Part shown: in pieces, positions 39,385 to 48,400 of the stretch | Layout: each line of letters starts with the position of its first letter | Position numbering within the stretch: the first letter of the stretch is position 1 | From: Skermanella stibiiresistens SB22 | GTDB lineage: Bacteria; Pseudomonadota; Alphaproteobacteria; Azospirillales; Azospirillaceae | Length of the DNA: 64,000 nucleotides | NCBI RefSeq assembly: GCF_000576635.1 | Contig: NZ_AVFL01000034.1 | Span: 1 to 64,000 of the forward strand | Direction: 5' to 3' | Made by a program: the position numbers and the translations under genes | Notes under the pieces: generated by a model | Told to the model about the DNA's origin: nothing | What the model saw: the letters and a program-made list of their open reading frames with translations, nothing else | The model's database searches: none

Positions 39385-40766
39385 AGGTAATCCTCCAGCC
39401 TGACCGCGTCCTTGAACGCGGGTTCGATGCGCTCGTAGCGGAAGGCGGGAATGCCTTCGGGAATGGTGGCGTCGATACCGAATTTCGAGGTAATCGGCAG
39501 TTGGCCCGGTGGCAGTTCCCAGGGGCGAACGCTGGGATCGACATGCTTGCCCTTCAGGCCGGACAGCACCACCACGTCCTTGTCGGCTTGGCAGCGGAAG
39601 GTCACCGCCCATTCGACCTGCGCCGGATCGTCGATGTCGATGTCGTCGTCGGTCACGATCACCTGCTTGACCACGGGCAGCGACAGCAGAGCCGCTATGG
39701 CGTTCTTGCCCTCTCCGGCGCGCTTCCTGATCGCCACGACGATCGACCAGCCGCAGCAGCCGCCTTCGGTGGCGCGGACGGATGTGACCTGGACGCCGAT
39801 CATGCCGAGGATGCGGAAGCAGGCCGCCTCCGTAGCCGGGCCGTTGAGCCAGTCGTTCTCCCACGGCATCTGAAGGGCGTAGAAGATCGGTCGCGCGCGG
39901 TGGGTGATGGCGTTGACGCGGAAGATGGGGTTGTGCTTGAGATCGCCCTGCATGCCGGCGAACTCGCCGAACGGTCCCTCGTCCGCCGTCCAGCCATTGG
40001 GCAGCAACTCGCCCTCCAGGATGATCTCGGCATCGGCGGGCACGCGGATGTTCATCGTCCGGCACCGTACCAGACGTGTCGGCTTGCCGCGCAGGCCGCC
40101 GGCGATCTCCATCTCGTCGACGCCTGCCGGCGCCTTGTAGGCGGCGGCCATGTGCTCGAAGGCGTGGACGCCGATGGCGATGGCGACCGGCATCGGCTCG
40201 CCGCGCTCGAAATACTGGGTGTAGTGGCGGCGCAGGTCGGACGCGGTGAACAGGTCGATCGTCATCTCGCGCCGGGTGCGGAACATCAGGCGATAGCATC
40301 CGGCGTTCGGCCCCAGCTTGGGATCGTCGGCGAAGGCGACCCCGGCCGAAATGTAGGGACCGCCGTCCTTCTGGTGCATGAACGGGATCGGCAGGCTGGT
40401 CAGGTCGACTTGATCGCCCAGCATGACCCGCTCCTGGCATGCCGCCTCGGTCACGATGGTGGGCGCGAGCGGCTTGGCGACGCCCGCCGCGAAGCGCCGG
40501 CCAAGCTCTCCCTCCGGCCAGCCCAACGCGGAGGCTGTTCTGGCGCGCGTCCAGAACAGCCCGCCGACGACCGGGATGCCATAGTCCTCGACCGCGTCGA
40601 ACATCAGGGCCGTCGGGGCCTTGCCGGTCAGCGCCGTGATGTGCTGCGGCCTGACCGGCTTGGCGATGCGGCGGAGTTGCCCCTCCCGCTCCATGCGGGC
40701 GAGCATGCCGCGGAAGTCCTCGAAACCCGCCTCCGCCTCGATCCGGACCTCCGTCGCGGCGGTCAC
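39381..40766 (-). CDS. UbiD-family (prenyl-FMN dependent) decarboxylase, first copy
   Basis: A 461-aa member of the UbiD reversible decarboxylase family. It has DLTSLPIPFMHQKDGGPYIS, the DEGPFGEFAGMQGD segment with the acid-base Glu, and NPIFRVNAITHRARPIFYA. GTG 40766 overlaps the stop of the second copy as GTGA, which fixes the start despite the open frame upstream. UbiD enzymes need prenylated FMN from UbiX; no ubiX is visible in this window. Aromatic or alpha,beta-unsaturated acids are the usual substrates. Confidence 0.9.
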   Translation of the reverse strand: MTAATEVRIEAEAGFEDFRGMLARMEREGQLRRIAKPVRPQHITALTGKAPTALMFDAVEDYGIPVVGGLFWTRARTASALGWPEGELGRRFAAGVAKPLAPTIVTEAACQERVMLGDQVDLTSLPIPFMHQKDGGPYISAGVAFADDPKLGPNAGCYRLMFRTRREMTIDLFTASDLRRHYTQYFERGEPMPVAIAIGVHAFEHMAAAYKAPAGVDEMEIAGGLRGKPTRLVRCRTMNIRVPADAEIILEGELLPNGWTADEGPFGEFAGMQGDLKHNPIFRVNAITHRARPIFYALQMPWENDWLNGPATEAACFRILGMIGVQVTSVRATEGGCCGWSIVVAIRKRAGEGKNAIAALLSLPVVKQVIVTDDDIDIDDPAQVEWAVTFRCQADKDVVVLSGLKGKHVDPSVRPWELPPGQLPITSKFGIDATIPEGIPAFRYERIEPAFKDAVRLEDYL

Positions 40767-42166
40767 AGTGGCAGCCCGGCGGCGCGCAGGATGTCGCGGG
40801 CGCGACCGCGCTGTTCCTCGGTGATCACCAGCCGTTCGGCGAAGTCCTTGCCGGTCGGGCGGGTGGCGTCGATGCCCATCTTGGTCAGGGTGAAGGTTTC
40901 CGGATCGGAGGTCGGGTCCAGGATGGCGCCCTTGGCATTGGGAATCATGAAGATGTCCTTCTCCGCCCGGACCCGCGTCGCGATCGCCCACATCACGTCG
41001 TTCATGTCGAAGATGTCGACGTCCTCGTCCACCACGATGACGTATTTCGTGTACAGCTCGGTTCCCAGCGCCGCCATCACCGCCAGTTGAGGCTCGCCCT
41101 CGGCGGTCTTCCTCATGGAGATGATTGCCATGAAGGCGCCGCAGGTGGTGTGCGGCACGTGGACCGCCTTGACGTTGGGAAGGTTGCGCCGGAGCGTGTT
41201 GAGGATCTCGCCCTCCCGCGTGACGCAGGAGATCAGGATGTGATCCTTCGCCATGCCGGAAACCACGCTGTGGTACAGCGCGTCGCGCCGCATCCGGACC
41301 CGGTGGGCTACGAACACGTTCTGGGTGCTGCGATAGGACGCGTAGCCGGTGAACTCGCCGAACGGACCTTCCGGCTCGTGGACGCGCGCCAGGATCTCGC
41401 CCTCGATGATGATCTCGGCGCCGGCGGGCACCTCCAAGTCCTGGACGCCGCAGCGGGCCAGCCGGTACGGCTCCTGGAACAGCCCGCCGATGATCTCGAA
41501 CTTCCGCACGCCGGGGGGATAGGCGTAGGTCATCGACCCCATGTAGTGCAGCGGATGGATACCCAGCGTGATCGCGGCGGGCAGCGCCTGGCCACGCTCC
41601 TCCGCCCGGCGGTGGAACTCGTACATGCGCCGGCGCGAGTGCAGCGAGATGCCCAGCCGGTTCTTGCCTTTCAACATCAGCCGGTGGAAGCCGGTGGTGT
41701 CGACCCCCGTGACGGGGTCGCGCGCCACGATCTGGCCGGCGGTGATGTAGGGTGCGGCGTCGACGCTGAATTGGAGCGGGATCGGCAGCTTGGTCAGATC
41801 GACGTCGTCACCCTCGATCACGACCTCGTTCCACGGCGCCCAGTCCACGGTCTCGCACGGGATGTAGGTTTGGCAACGCTCGCGGAAGGCGGTGGGCAGG
41901 TCGCCGGGTTCGACGCCGAGGCAGGCGGCCAGCAGCTTGCGGCTGGCCGCGACGTTGGTCACGACGGGCATGTCGAAGCCTTCGACCTTCTCGAAGACCA
42001 GCACCGGGTCACGCCCCATCTTCTCCAGTTCGAACGCGACGGACGTCATGTCGAAGGTGCTGCTGACCGGCTGCTTGATCCGCAGCAGGTCGTCCGGGAA
42101 CTCCCGCTCCACGAAGTCCAGGAATCCGCGCAGGGATTGGCGGTCGAAGGGGGGGTGCTGAACCAA
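40763..42166 (-). CDS. UbiD-family decarboxylase, second copy
   Basis: A 467-aa UbiD-family protein paralogous to the downstream gene. It shows DLTKLPIPLQFSVDAAPYITAG, HEPEGPFGEFTGYASY and AIISMRKTAEGEPQLAVMAALG. The start is TTG 42166 with a GAGGAAGAG ribosome-binding site. The two UbiD copies overlap by four bases, so they may form a hetero-oligomer, as in phenylphosphate carboxylase; this is inference. Confidence 0.9.
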   Translation of the reverse strand: MVQHPPFDRQSLRGFLDFVEREFPDDLLRIKQPVSSTFDMTSVAFELEKMGRDPVLVFEKVEGFDMPVVTNVAASRKLLAACLGVEPGDLPTAFRERCQTYIPCETVDWAPWNEVVIEGDDVDLTKLPIPLQFSVDAAPYITAGQIVARDPVTGVDTTGFHRLMLKGKNRLGISLHSRRRMYEFHRRAEERGQALPAAITLGIHPLHYMGSMTYAYPPGVRKFEIIGGLFQEPYRLARCGVQDLEVPAGAEIIIEGEILARVHEPEGPFGEFTGYASYRSTQNVFVAHRVRMRRDALYHSVVSGMAKDHILISCVTREGEILNTLRRNLPNVKAVHVPHTTCGAFMAIISMRKTAEGEPQLAVMAALGTELYTKYVIVVDEDVDIFDMNDVMWAIATRVRAEKDIFMIPNAKGAILDPTSDPETFTLTKMGIDATRPTGKDFAERLVITEEQRGRARDILRAAGLPL

Positions 42167-42202
42167 CGTCTCTTCCTCAGGTCGCTTCAGGGGCGGTGGG
42201 CT

Positions 42203-43084
42203 TTAAGGGCGGTGGGTGGGTATCAACTCACCGAGACGGCGGGTCAGGATGCCGTCGGGCGAGCGCAATTCGTCGAGCACGGTGAAGTGGTCGGCGCCGG
42301 TGATCGGCACCAGCGCGCCCGTGGCTCCGGCCGCCGCGCGGAGCGCGTGGAACTCCTCGGAATTGGCGACCAGGGCCGGCAGTTCGGCGGCGCCGTAGGA
42401 GACCATCAGCGGCTTCTGGACGACCGGCAGCCGCATCGGCGACAGCGTCTCGATCTCGGCGTCGGTCAAGGCCAGCTTTTCGTTTAGATAGGTGTCGCGG
42501 ATCGGCCCAACCTCGTAGACGCCCGAGATCGCCAGCCCGGCGGCGACGGCGGGATGGTCCAGCACCATCGCGGTCAGGTGCCCGCCGGCCGACCATCCGG
42601 CGGCGACGATGGGACCCGCGACGCCATGTTCCACGCCGTGGGCCGCCAGCCAGTCGAAGGCGGCGCGGATCTCCGCGACGATCTGGGTCAGGCTGGCGTC
42701 GGGCGCCAGCGTGTGGCTGGGCATCGCCACCGACCAACCCTGGGCCAGGGGGCCTTCCGCCAGACAGGCGAAGCCTTCCCGGCTGTTCATCTGCCAATAG
42801 CCGCCATGGATGAAGGCGAGGCAGGGCGCCGCTGGGTCGGCCGCGGGGTAGAGGTCCCACTTCAGCCGCTCGGATGCGCCATAGGCGAGGTCCAGCTTGG
42901 CGGGACGCCGCGCGCGGAACTCGGCGGAGGCGGCGTTGCGTTCGGCGCTGTGGGCCTTGCTGTTGGCGACCGCCGCGCCATTGTTATACGCGGCGTCGCG
43001 CTCGGCTTGCGGCAGCTTCAGCCAGTCGTTCGATGGCCCGTCCTTCGATGACATGGCGGCCTGATGTCCGTTGTTTTCGCTCAT
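42203..43084 (-). CDS. Alpha/beta hydrolase, arylformamidase-like
   Basis: A 293-aa hydrolase with the oxyanion HGGYW motif and the nucleophile elbow GWSAGG, both typical of the kynurenine-formamidase/esterase branch. The catalytic His lies in ADHFTVL. It is the first gene of the operon with the two UbiD-like genes (36 bases to the next). It could open an amide or ester before the decarboxylation step; the substrate is unknown. Confidence 0.85.
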   Translation of the reverse strand: MSENNGHQAAMSSKDGPSNDWLKLPQAERDAAYNNGAAVANSKAHSAERNAASAEFRARRPAKLDLAYGASERLKWDLYPAADPAAPCLAFIHGGYWQMNSREGFACLAEGPLAQGWSVAMPSHTLAPDASLTQIVAEIRAAFDWLAAHGVEHGVAGPIVAAGWSAGGHLTAMVLDHPAVAAGLAISGVYEVGPIRDTYLNEKLALTDAEIETLSPMRLPVVQKPLMVSYGAAELPALVANSEEFHALRAAAGATGALVPITGADHFTVLDELRSPDGILTRRLGELIPTHRP

Positions 43085-43401
43085 TACCTTCTGGGACCCA
43101 TGGCTTTCGAGGCTTGCCTCGGTTTCAGGAGCAAGCAGTATGCCATGGGCCGAACAGGGCCGCCCGCCCCGATGACGGTGGCCGGTATACGGTATGAAAT
43201 CGACCGGCTGCCGATAAAGCGCGCTCCGGGCGCCGCTGGATCGCGCATTATCGACAACGCGCGCGGGAAGGCGCCGAAGCCCAGCCTTGAGGCGGCGTTT
43301 GCCGCTTCGCTCCCCAAGTCACCCCGATAACAGCCTGAATTCCCTTGGCACATCGCTTGCTGACCCTCCGTGGTCCAGCGACACACGGTGGAGGGGATGT
43401 C
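43085..43401. other. Divergent promoter region between the hydrolase operon and the substrate-binding protein gene
   Basis: These 317 bases hold no convincing gene; an 88-codon plus-strand frame lacks a ribosome-binding site and any family likeness. GGTATACGGTATG at 43184-43196 contains GTATAC, a core seen in some GntR-type operators. It could be bound by the nearby GntR regulator, but this is speculative. Confidence 0.4.
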
Positions 43402-44508
43402 ATGCCGGAAATCACCAGACGGGGTTTGTTGGTCGGGTCCATGCTGGCCGGGTCGGTGCTGGCGGCACCGATGATCATGAGCCGCCGGGTCCACTCCCAG
43501 GAACGCCGGAAGATCTCGTTCACGCTGCCGTTCCTCGCGGAAGGCGGCAACGCCTACGCCTATGTCGCCAAGGCCCAGGGATATTGGGATGCGCTGGGCC
43601 TCGACGTGGCGATCAGCCGGGGGTACGGCTCGGTGGCCGCCGCCCAGGCGATCGGCGCGGGGCAGTTCCAGTTCGGGTTGGCGGCGCCCTCGGCGGCGAT
43701 CCAGCAGGCGGCCAAGGGCGTGCCGCTCGTCTCGCTCGCCTGCGCCGGATACGACGCGACCATGGGTATCTGCCTGCTCAAGGACAGCCCGATCCACAAG
43801 CCCAAGGATCTGGAGGGCAAGAGGATGGCGTCGGTGGTGACGTCCGGCGAGCATCCGTTCCTGCCGGTGTTCGCCGAGATGACCGGCTTCGACATGAAGA
43901 CCGTCAATATCGTCCAGACCGATCCCAATGTCCGCCAGCGGCTGCTGGTGACTGGCCAAGTCGATTGCATGTCCGGCTTCGCGGTCTCCTTCATCCCGCC
44001 GCTGGTCTCGCAGGGCTTCGAGGCGCGGGCGATGCTGTACAACGATTTCGGCCTGACGCTCTACAACAACGCCCTGCTGACCCAGCCGGAGATGGTGAAC
44101 AAGGAGCCAAAGCTGTGCGCCGACATCGCCAGCGGCTTGCTGCAGGCGATCAAGTTCACGATGCTGAACCCGGAGGAGGCGATCAAGCTGTTCCTCCAGC
44201 AGGTTCCGGAGGCGGGCCTGTCCGCGACGGGCGTCGAGCAGATCCGTCTGGGCGTCGGCATCTTCAACAATTCGATGCTGCACGAGCCGGCGTTCAAGAA
44301 CAGCATCGGCTACGCGGTTCCCACGGACTACGAGACCATGACCGATTTGGTCATGAAATATGTGGCGGCACCGGGCGAGAAGCCCCCGAAGGTCGGCGAC
44401 CTCCTCACCAACGACTTCATCGGCAAGCTGACCTTCACCCCGGAGGAATGGGCGGCGGCCCAAGCCAACGCCAAGCCGTACCGGAAGTACCTGGGGGAAG
44501 AGACCTGA
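43402..44508 (+). CDS. ABC-type substrate-binding protein (NMT1/SsuA-like) with Tat signal
   Basis: A 368-aa periplasmic binding protein. The N-terminus has a twin-arginine signal (ITRRGLLVGSM...VLAAP). The mature part has LPFLAEGGNAYAYVAKAQGYWDALGLDV and a GSVAAAQAIGAGQFQFGLAAPSA segment typical of the SsuA/THI5-like family. These bind sulfonates, nitrate, thiamine precursors or aromatic compounds. The ATG 43402 has GGAGGGG upstream. No permease or ATPase gene is nearby, so it must use a transporter encoded elsewhere. Confidence 0.88.
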   Translation: MPEITRRGLLVGSMLAGSVLAAPMIMSRRVHSQERRKISFTLPFLAEGGNAYAYVAKAQGYWDALGLDVAISRGYGSVAAAQAIGAGQFQFGLAAPSAAIQQAAKGVPLVSLACAGYDATMGICLLKDSPIHKPKDLEGKRMASVVTSGEHPFLPVFAEMTGFDMKTVNIVQTDPNVRQRLLVTGQVDCMSGFAVSFIPPLVSQGFEARAMLYNDFGLTLYNNALLTQPEMVNKEPKLCADIASGLLQAIKFTMLNPEEAIKLFLQQVPEAGLSATGVEQIRLGVGIFNNSMLHEPAFKNSIGYAVPTDYETMTDLVMKYVAAPGEKPPKVGDLLTNDFIGKLTFTPEEWAAAQANAKPYRKYLGEET

Positions 44509-44644
44509 GCGCGCGCCGGACATGACCGGCTCGGCCGAAATCATGGGTCGACAGGGAAGCGGTGGCGCGGGAAGATCGGTAATATCCTCCGAATTCAGCG
44601 CCCACCCGCCGATGATCAAGCGCCACAAGGCCGAAGTGGAATTC

Positions 44645-45358
44645 ATGGTCCCGCACGCCCTCCCCCTGGGAGGGGCTGGGGATGGAGCTGCGGAAACGCT
44701 GACCAGCACCGTCCGGCACGCCTTGAGGCGCGACGTGCTGACCTTGGCCTTGCCACCGGGAGCGCGGCTGTCGATCCGCGACCTGCGCCTGCGCTACGAT
44801 GTCGGCGCCACCCCGATCCGCGAGGCCTTGTGGAGCCTATTGGGGGAGGGGCTGGTCGTGGTCGAGCCCCAGATGGGCTTCCGAGTCGCGGAGGCCGACC
44901 GCGACCGGCTGGTCGGGCTGATGCTCCTGCGCCAGCGGATGGAGCCCTGGCTGCTGGGCAAGGCGCTCGAACTGGGCGGTCCGGCGTGGCTGCGATCGGT
45001 GGAGCGCGCCTATGCCGAGTTCGAACCGCTCGACAGCAAGGTCGGAGACCTTCGTCCGATCGACGAGCGCTGGGAAACGCTGCACCGGGCCTTCCACATT
45101 TCCCTGGTGGAGGGCAGCGGCGTTCCCACGCTGGTCCAGGCCGTCGCCCATTGGTACGCGGAGACCGACCGCTACCGCCGGCTGGCCTCCCCCAACCTCG
45201 GCGCCACCGTGGGCGCCAAGGGCGATCACGACGAGTTGTGCGAACTGGTCATGGCCGGCGCCGCGGCGGAGGCCGTCGCCGTTCTGGAACGCCACATCAG
45301 GGACACGGCGGAGCGGCACTTGGACTATTTCGACGCGGGGGGAGTGGGCGACGGGTAG
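44645..45358 (+). CDS. GntR-family (FCD) transcriptional regulator
   Basis: A regulator of 237 aa from the chosen start. The winged helix reads ALRRDVLTLALPPGARLSIRDLRLRYDVGATPIREAL, and the C-terminal helical FCD domain has LHRAFHISLVEGSG and DHDELCELV with metal-binding His. The frame opens at 44522; ATG 44645 gives the usual length, though its ribosome-binding site is weak. It follows the binding-protein gene by a short gap and probably controls this cluster. Confidence 0.85.
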   Translation: MVPHALPLGGAGDGAAETLTSTVRHALRRDVLTLALPPGARLSIRDLRLRYDVGATPIREALWSLLGEGLVVVEPQMGFRVAEADRDRLVGLMLLRQRMEPWLLGKALELGGPAWLRSVERAYAEFEPLDSKVGDLRPIDERWETLHRAFHISLVEGSGVPTLVQAVAHWYAETDRYRRLASPNLGATVGAKGDHDELCELVMAGAAAEAVAVLERHIRDTAERHLDYFDAGGVGDG

Positions 45359-45413
45359 GGAAATTCCGCGCGAGTCCGGGGATGAAGGGGCCAGACCCGC
45401 ACCAGACCGAAGG

Positions 45414-48400
45414 TCAGCTGGCTGCCGTCTCCGCCAATCTCTGGGTGATGAGCCTGATATCCAATATCTTCAAATTGTATTCCTTGTCGCTCTTTCTCTT
45501 CCAGCGCAGATGCTCGGCCACCCTCGTGTCGAATTCGGACCACCAATGCACGAAAAGATCGAAGAGAGGCTCGTCCTGGGCACATTCGAATGTCGAGAAG
45601 CGGGCCTTTTCGTCGAGCAAAAGCTCGACCAAGTGGTTCCGGCGACCCTCGCCGATCCAATCATATAACTCCCGGGCCTTTCCGGGAGTCATCAGCCACA
45701 GATGGAAGAAAACCGGGGCGACTCCGGAGTCATAGAGTGCCGTGATCCGCGTCGCCATATCCTGGATGTCGATCCTGCTGGCGATCGACGACGCCGTTTG
45801 GCGTTTTTCCTCGAGTTGACCAACGAGCTTGCCCAGGAACTCCCATCGGACCAAATCCAGTTTTCCAGCCTGGATGTTGGTCATCAATGACGCGAGCCCC
45901 GCAGCGTCGCTTTCGGGAGGATACAGGTCGCTTCTTATGTCATCCAAACCGGTGTCGATCATTTCCCTCACTTTCTCCAGCGCCTGTCCGATATCGCGTT
46001 CCATATGCCTCAACCGTTTTTCGAGCTTGATCCGATCTCCCGCCGACGGTGTCGACGATCCTGGCTGATCGATCCGCCGCTTCTGGAAATGCGTATCCGC
46101 GTCGCGCATCATCTCCACCCACTCGCGGGCCGCGTCGAGTGCCGGCATGTTCGCCATGGTGTACAGAAGCCCGGTTCGCCTGATCAATTCCCTGGACATG
46201 CCGAAGTTCACGACGGTGACGAAATCCATCACGCCCGACCCGTCCCGTATCGCCGACAATCCCGGCAAGGATCCGACGAAGACTATGGGTGGATACCGCA
46301 AACTGTTGTATGTGAAGGAGTTGATCCTGTTGGTGATCCAATAGAGATGATGAAGGTCGGCGGCCTCCATGGCTTCTACGAGATCGGACCAGGCATCACG
46401 GTAGACGTCTTCGATCAACGGATGATTGACCGTCGCGAGGTCCAGTTGGGTAGCGCGTTGGATGATGGCGGCAAAGTCGTCATCGATCACCTGGTAAACC
46501 TCGTACTTCGCTCCCGCGATCAGGGATCCCATTTTCCGCTTGGACAAATTTGGCTTGGTTATCCTCTCCCTGAGAAGTCGGGCCACGATGTCGGGTATGA
46601 GCCACCCGTTCTGAACGAAGCCGATGCGGATCAAGCTGCTGGCTTCGATCATGTGGCGAGGAGCGAAGCCCTGGCTGCCGATGACGACCAAGCGCAGGTG
46701 GGAGAGTTGGCGCAACCCGTCGCGTACCCAATAATCCAAATTCCTCGAAGGAAGTCCTTGGGGAAAAAGCCCGTGGGCACGCGAAAACTCGACGAGGGAG
46801 TGAAATGGAATGGTGGTTTGGCCGATGAAGATCGTCCAGAGGCAGACGCCGAGCCAGATCAGATCGAAGTCGCCCTGACTCCTCACGAACGCGAGTTCGT
46901 TCGAGAGGCGGCGGGAACCACCTCGAAGCACATAGAAGAAGTGCCATTGTGAAAAAGTACGTCTGAGATCTTGATACGGAATGGTTCGTTCACCACGGGT
47001 TTTCAGAATGTCCTTCTCATTGTCAGCCGCCCAGTCGAGAAGTCCGCTCAAGGTGCTGGGCCAGTCTCGATCAAGTGAGTCATAATCTTGCGGGGCGGAT
47101 TTCAGGGAGTAATCCACCGCGATGTCGCGTTGGATTTGTCCTTCGGATATGATGTAAGGCTTGAAGTCGTTCGCATACACCAACAAGATACCGATATTTT
47201 TCAAAGATATAGAGTTCTTGTCCAAAGCATTGATGACATCCGCCCGCAAGGCATCGCGGGTGTGAAAATCCTCAACGATCAGGATCATGGGGACGTCGAA
47301 CCCATCGAGGTCTTGCAGGAACTTCTCGAACTCATCGAGGGTGACGTCATCCTCAATCATGTCGGAGCACGATACGAGCTTGATCGAGTACCCCTCATCA
47401 TGGAATCGCCGGGCTATGAACAGGGCCTTGGCCGTCTTCCCCGATCCAGGTGGTCCGAATATCAGATGATATCCCCGGTCCCTCACGATTTGTTCAGCCA
47501 AAGTGATGGACGGGGGTTCACACGCGATGGCGGTATCTTCTGGCTGGAATGGCTCGGATGAGATTATTCTCTCCCAGGATGGAGCGCCCGTGTAATCGAT
47601 TGTTCGACAATAACGGTGAAAGGGGGATATCCGCCGCTTGGACGATAGTTTGTCCAAAACACGGACGGGATCGCCAAAGTATTTGTAGAGACAATCGTCA
47701 AGCTGGATGGTGCGATCGCGGCCGACGATGTGAACCTCGGTAGACCGCGCCATTTCGACGAGCGTCGCTCCAAGCTGGACGATGTCGATGTGGGACAGGT
47801 TGACGCCAACGATGATCGGCCTTTGCGAAGAGGGAGCCGCCAGGACCGCGGATAGGCGGTCCATGATTTCTCCACCCATCGCGATCAGGCGGACCTTTCC
47901 ATCTGGCGCCCGGCCGGTTCGCAGGAAGAAAGGCTGGCGCTGAACCCGCGCGGCACCCTCGATGACAACGCCTGGGCCGCATCGCTCCACCACGCCTTTC
48001 CGCAGGCCATCGGTCCATGACAGTTGGATCACTCCCTTGATCACGTGCGACGTAATCAGATCCATCACGGCTTCATGTGCCGGCAGCCTCGCGCCTCCAC
48101 CATCATGCTTGTCCAAACAAGCCGTGAGCGGTTCCCCCAGAACCGGGTCCGCGTCGAACCTCGAATAGGCTTCGAGCCTCAGCCGCAGGTACCTGTCCAG
48201 CGTGATCCTGCCATGGACGAGACTGGAGAGGGACGGGAAGACGGACTCCAGGAAACTCCTGCCGGTGGCCGCCGGAGCCGAGACGGAGCTTGTGAAAACG
48301 GTGGGATGATCCTCGATGATGCTTTCGATCACTCCGTCGACGCTTTCGAGGGAGGGATATGTCGGGGAAATCTCGTCGCCTCGGCCAATGATGAGGACGA

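Noticed and set aside
38961-41090. A 709-codon plus-strand frame opposite the UbiD-like genes
   Set aside because: Shadow frame; the minus strand has two clear UbiD proteins joined by start-stop overlaps.
43064-43330. An 88-codon plus-strand frame in the divergent region
   Set aside because: It overlaps the start of the hydrolase gene, lacks a ribosome-binding site and resembles nothing.
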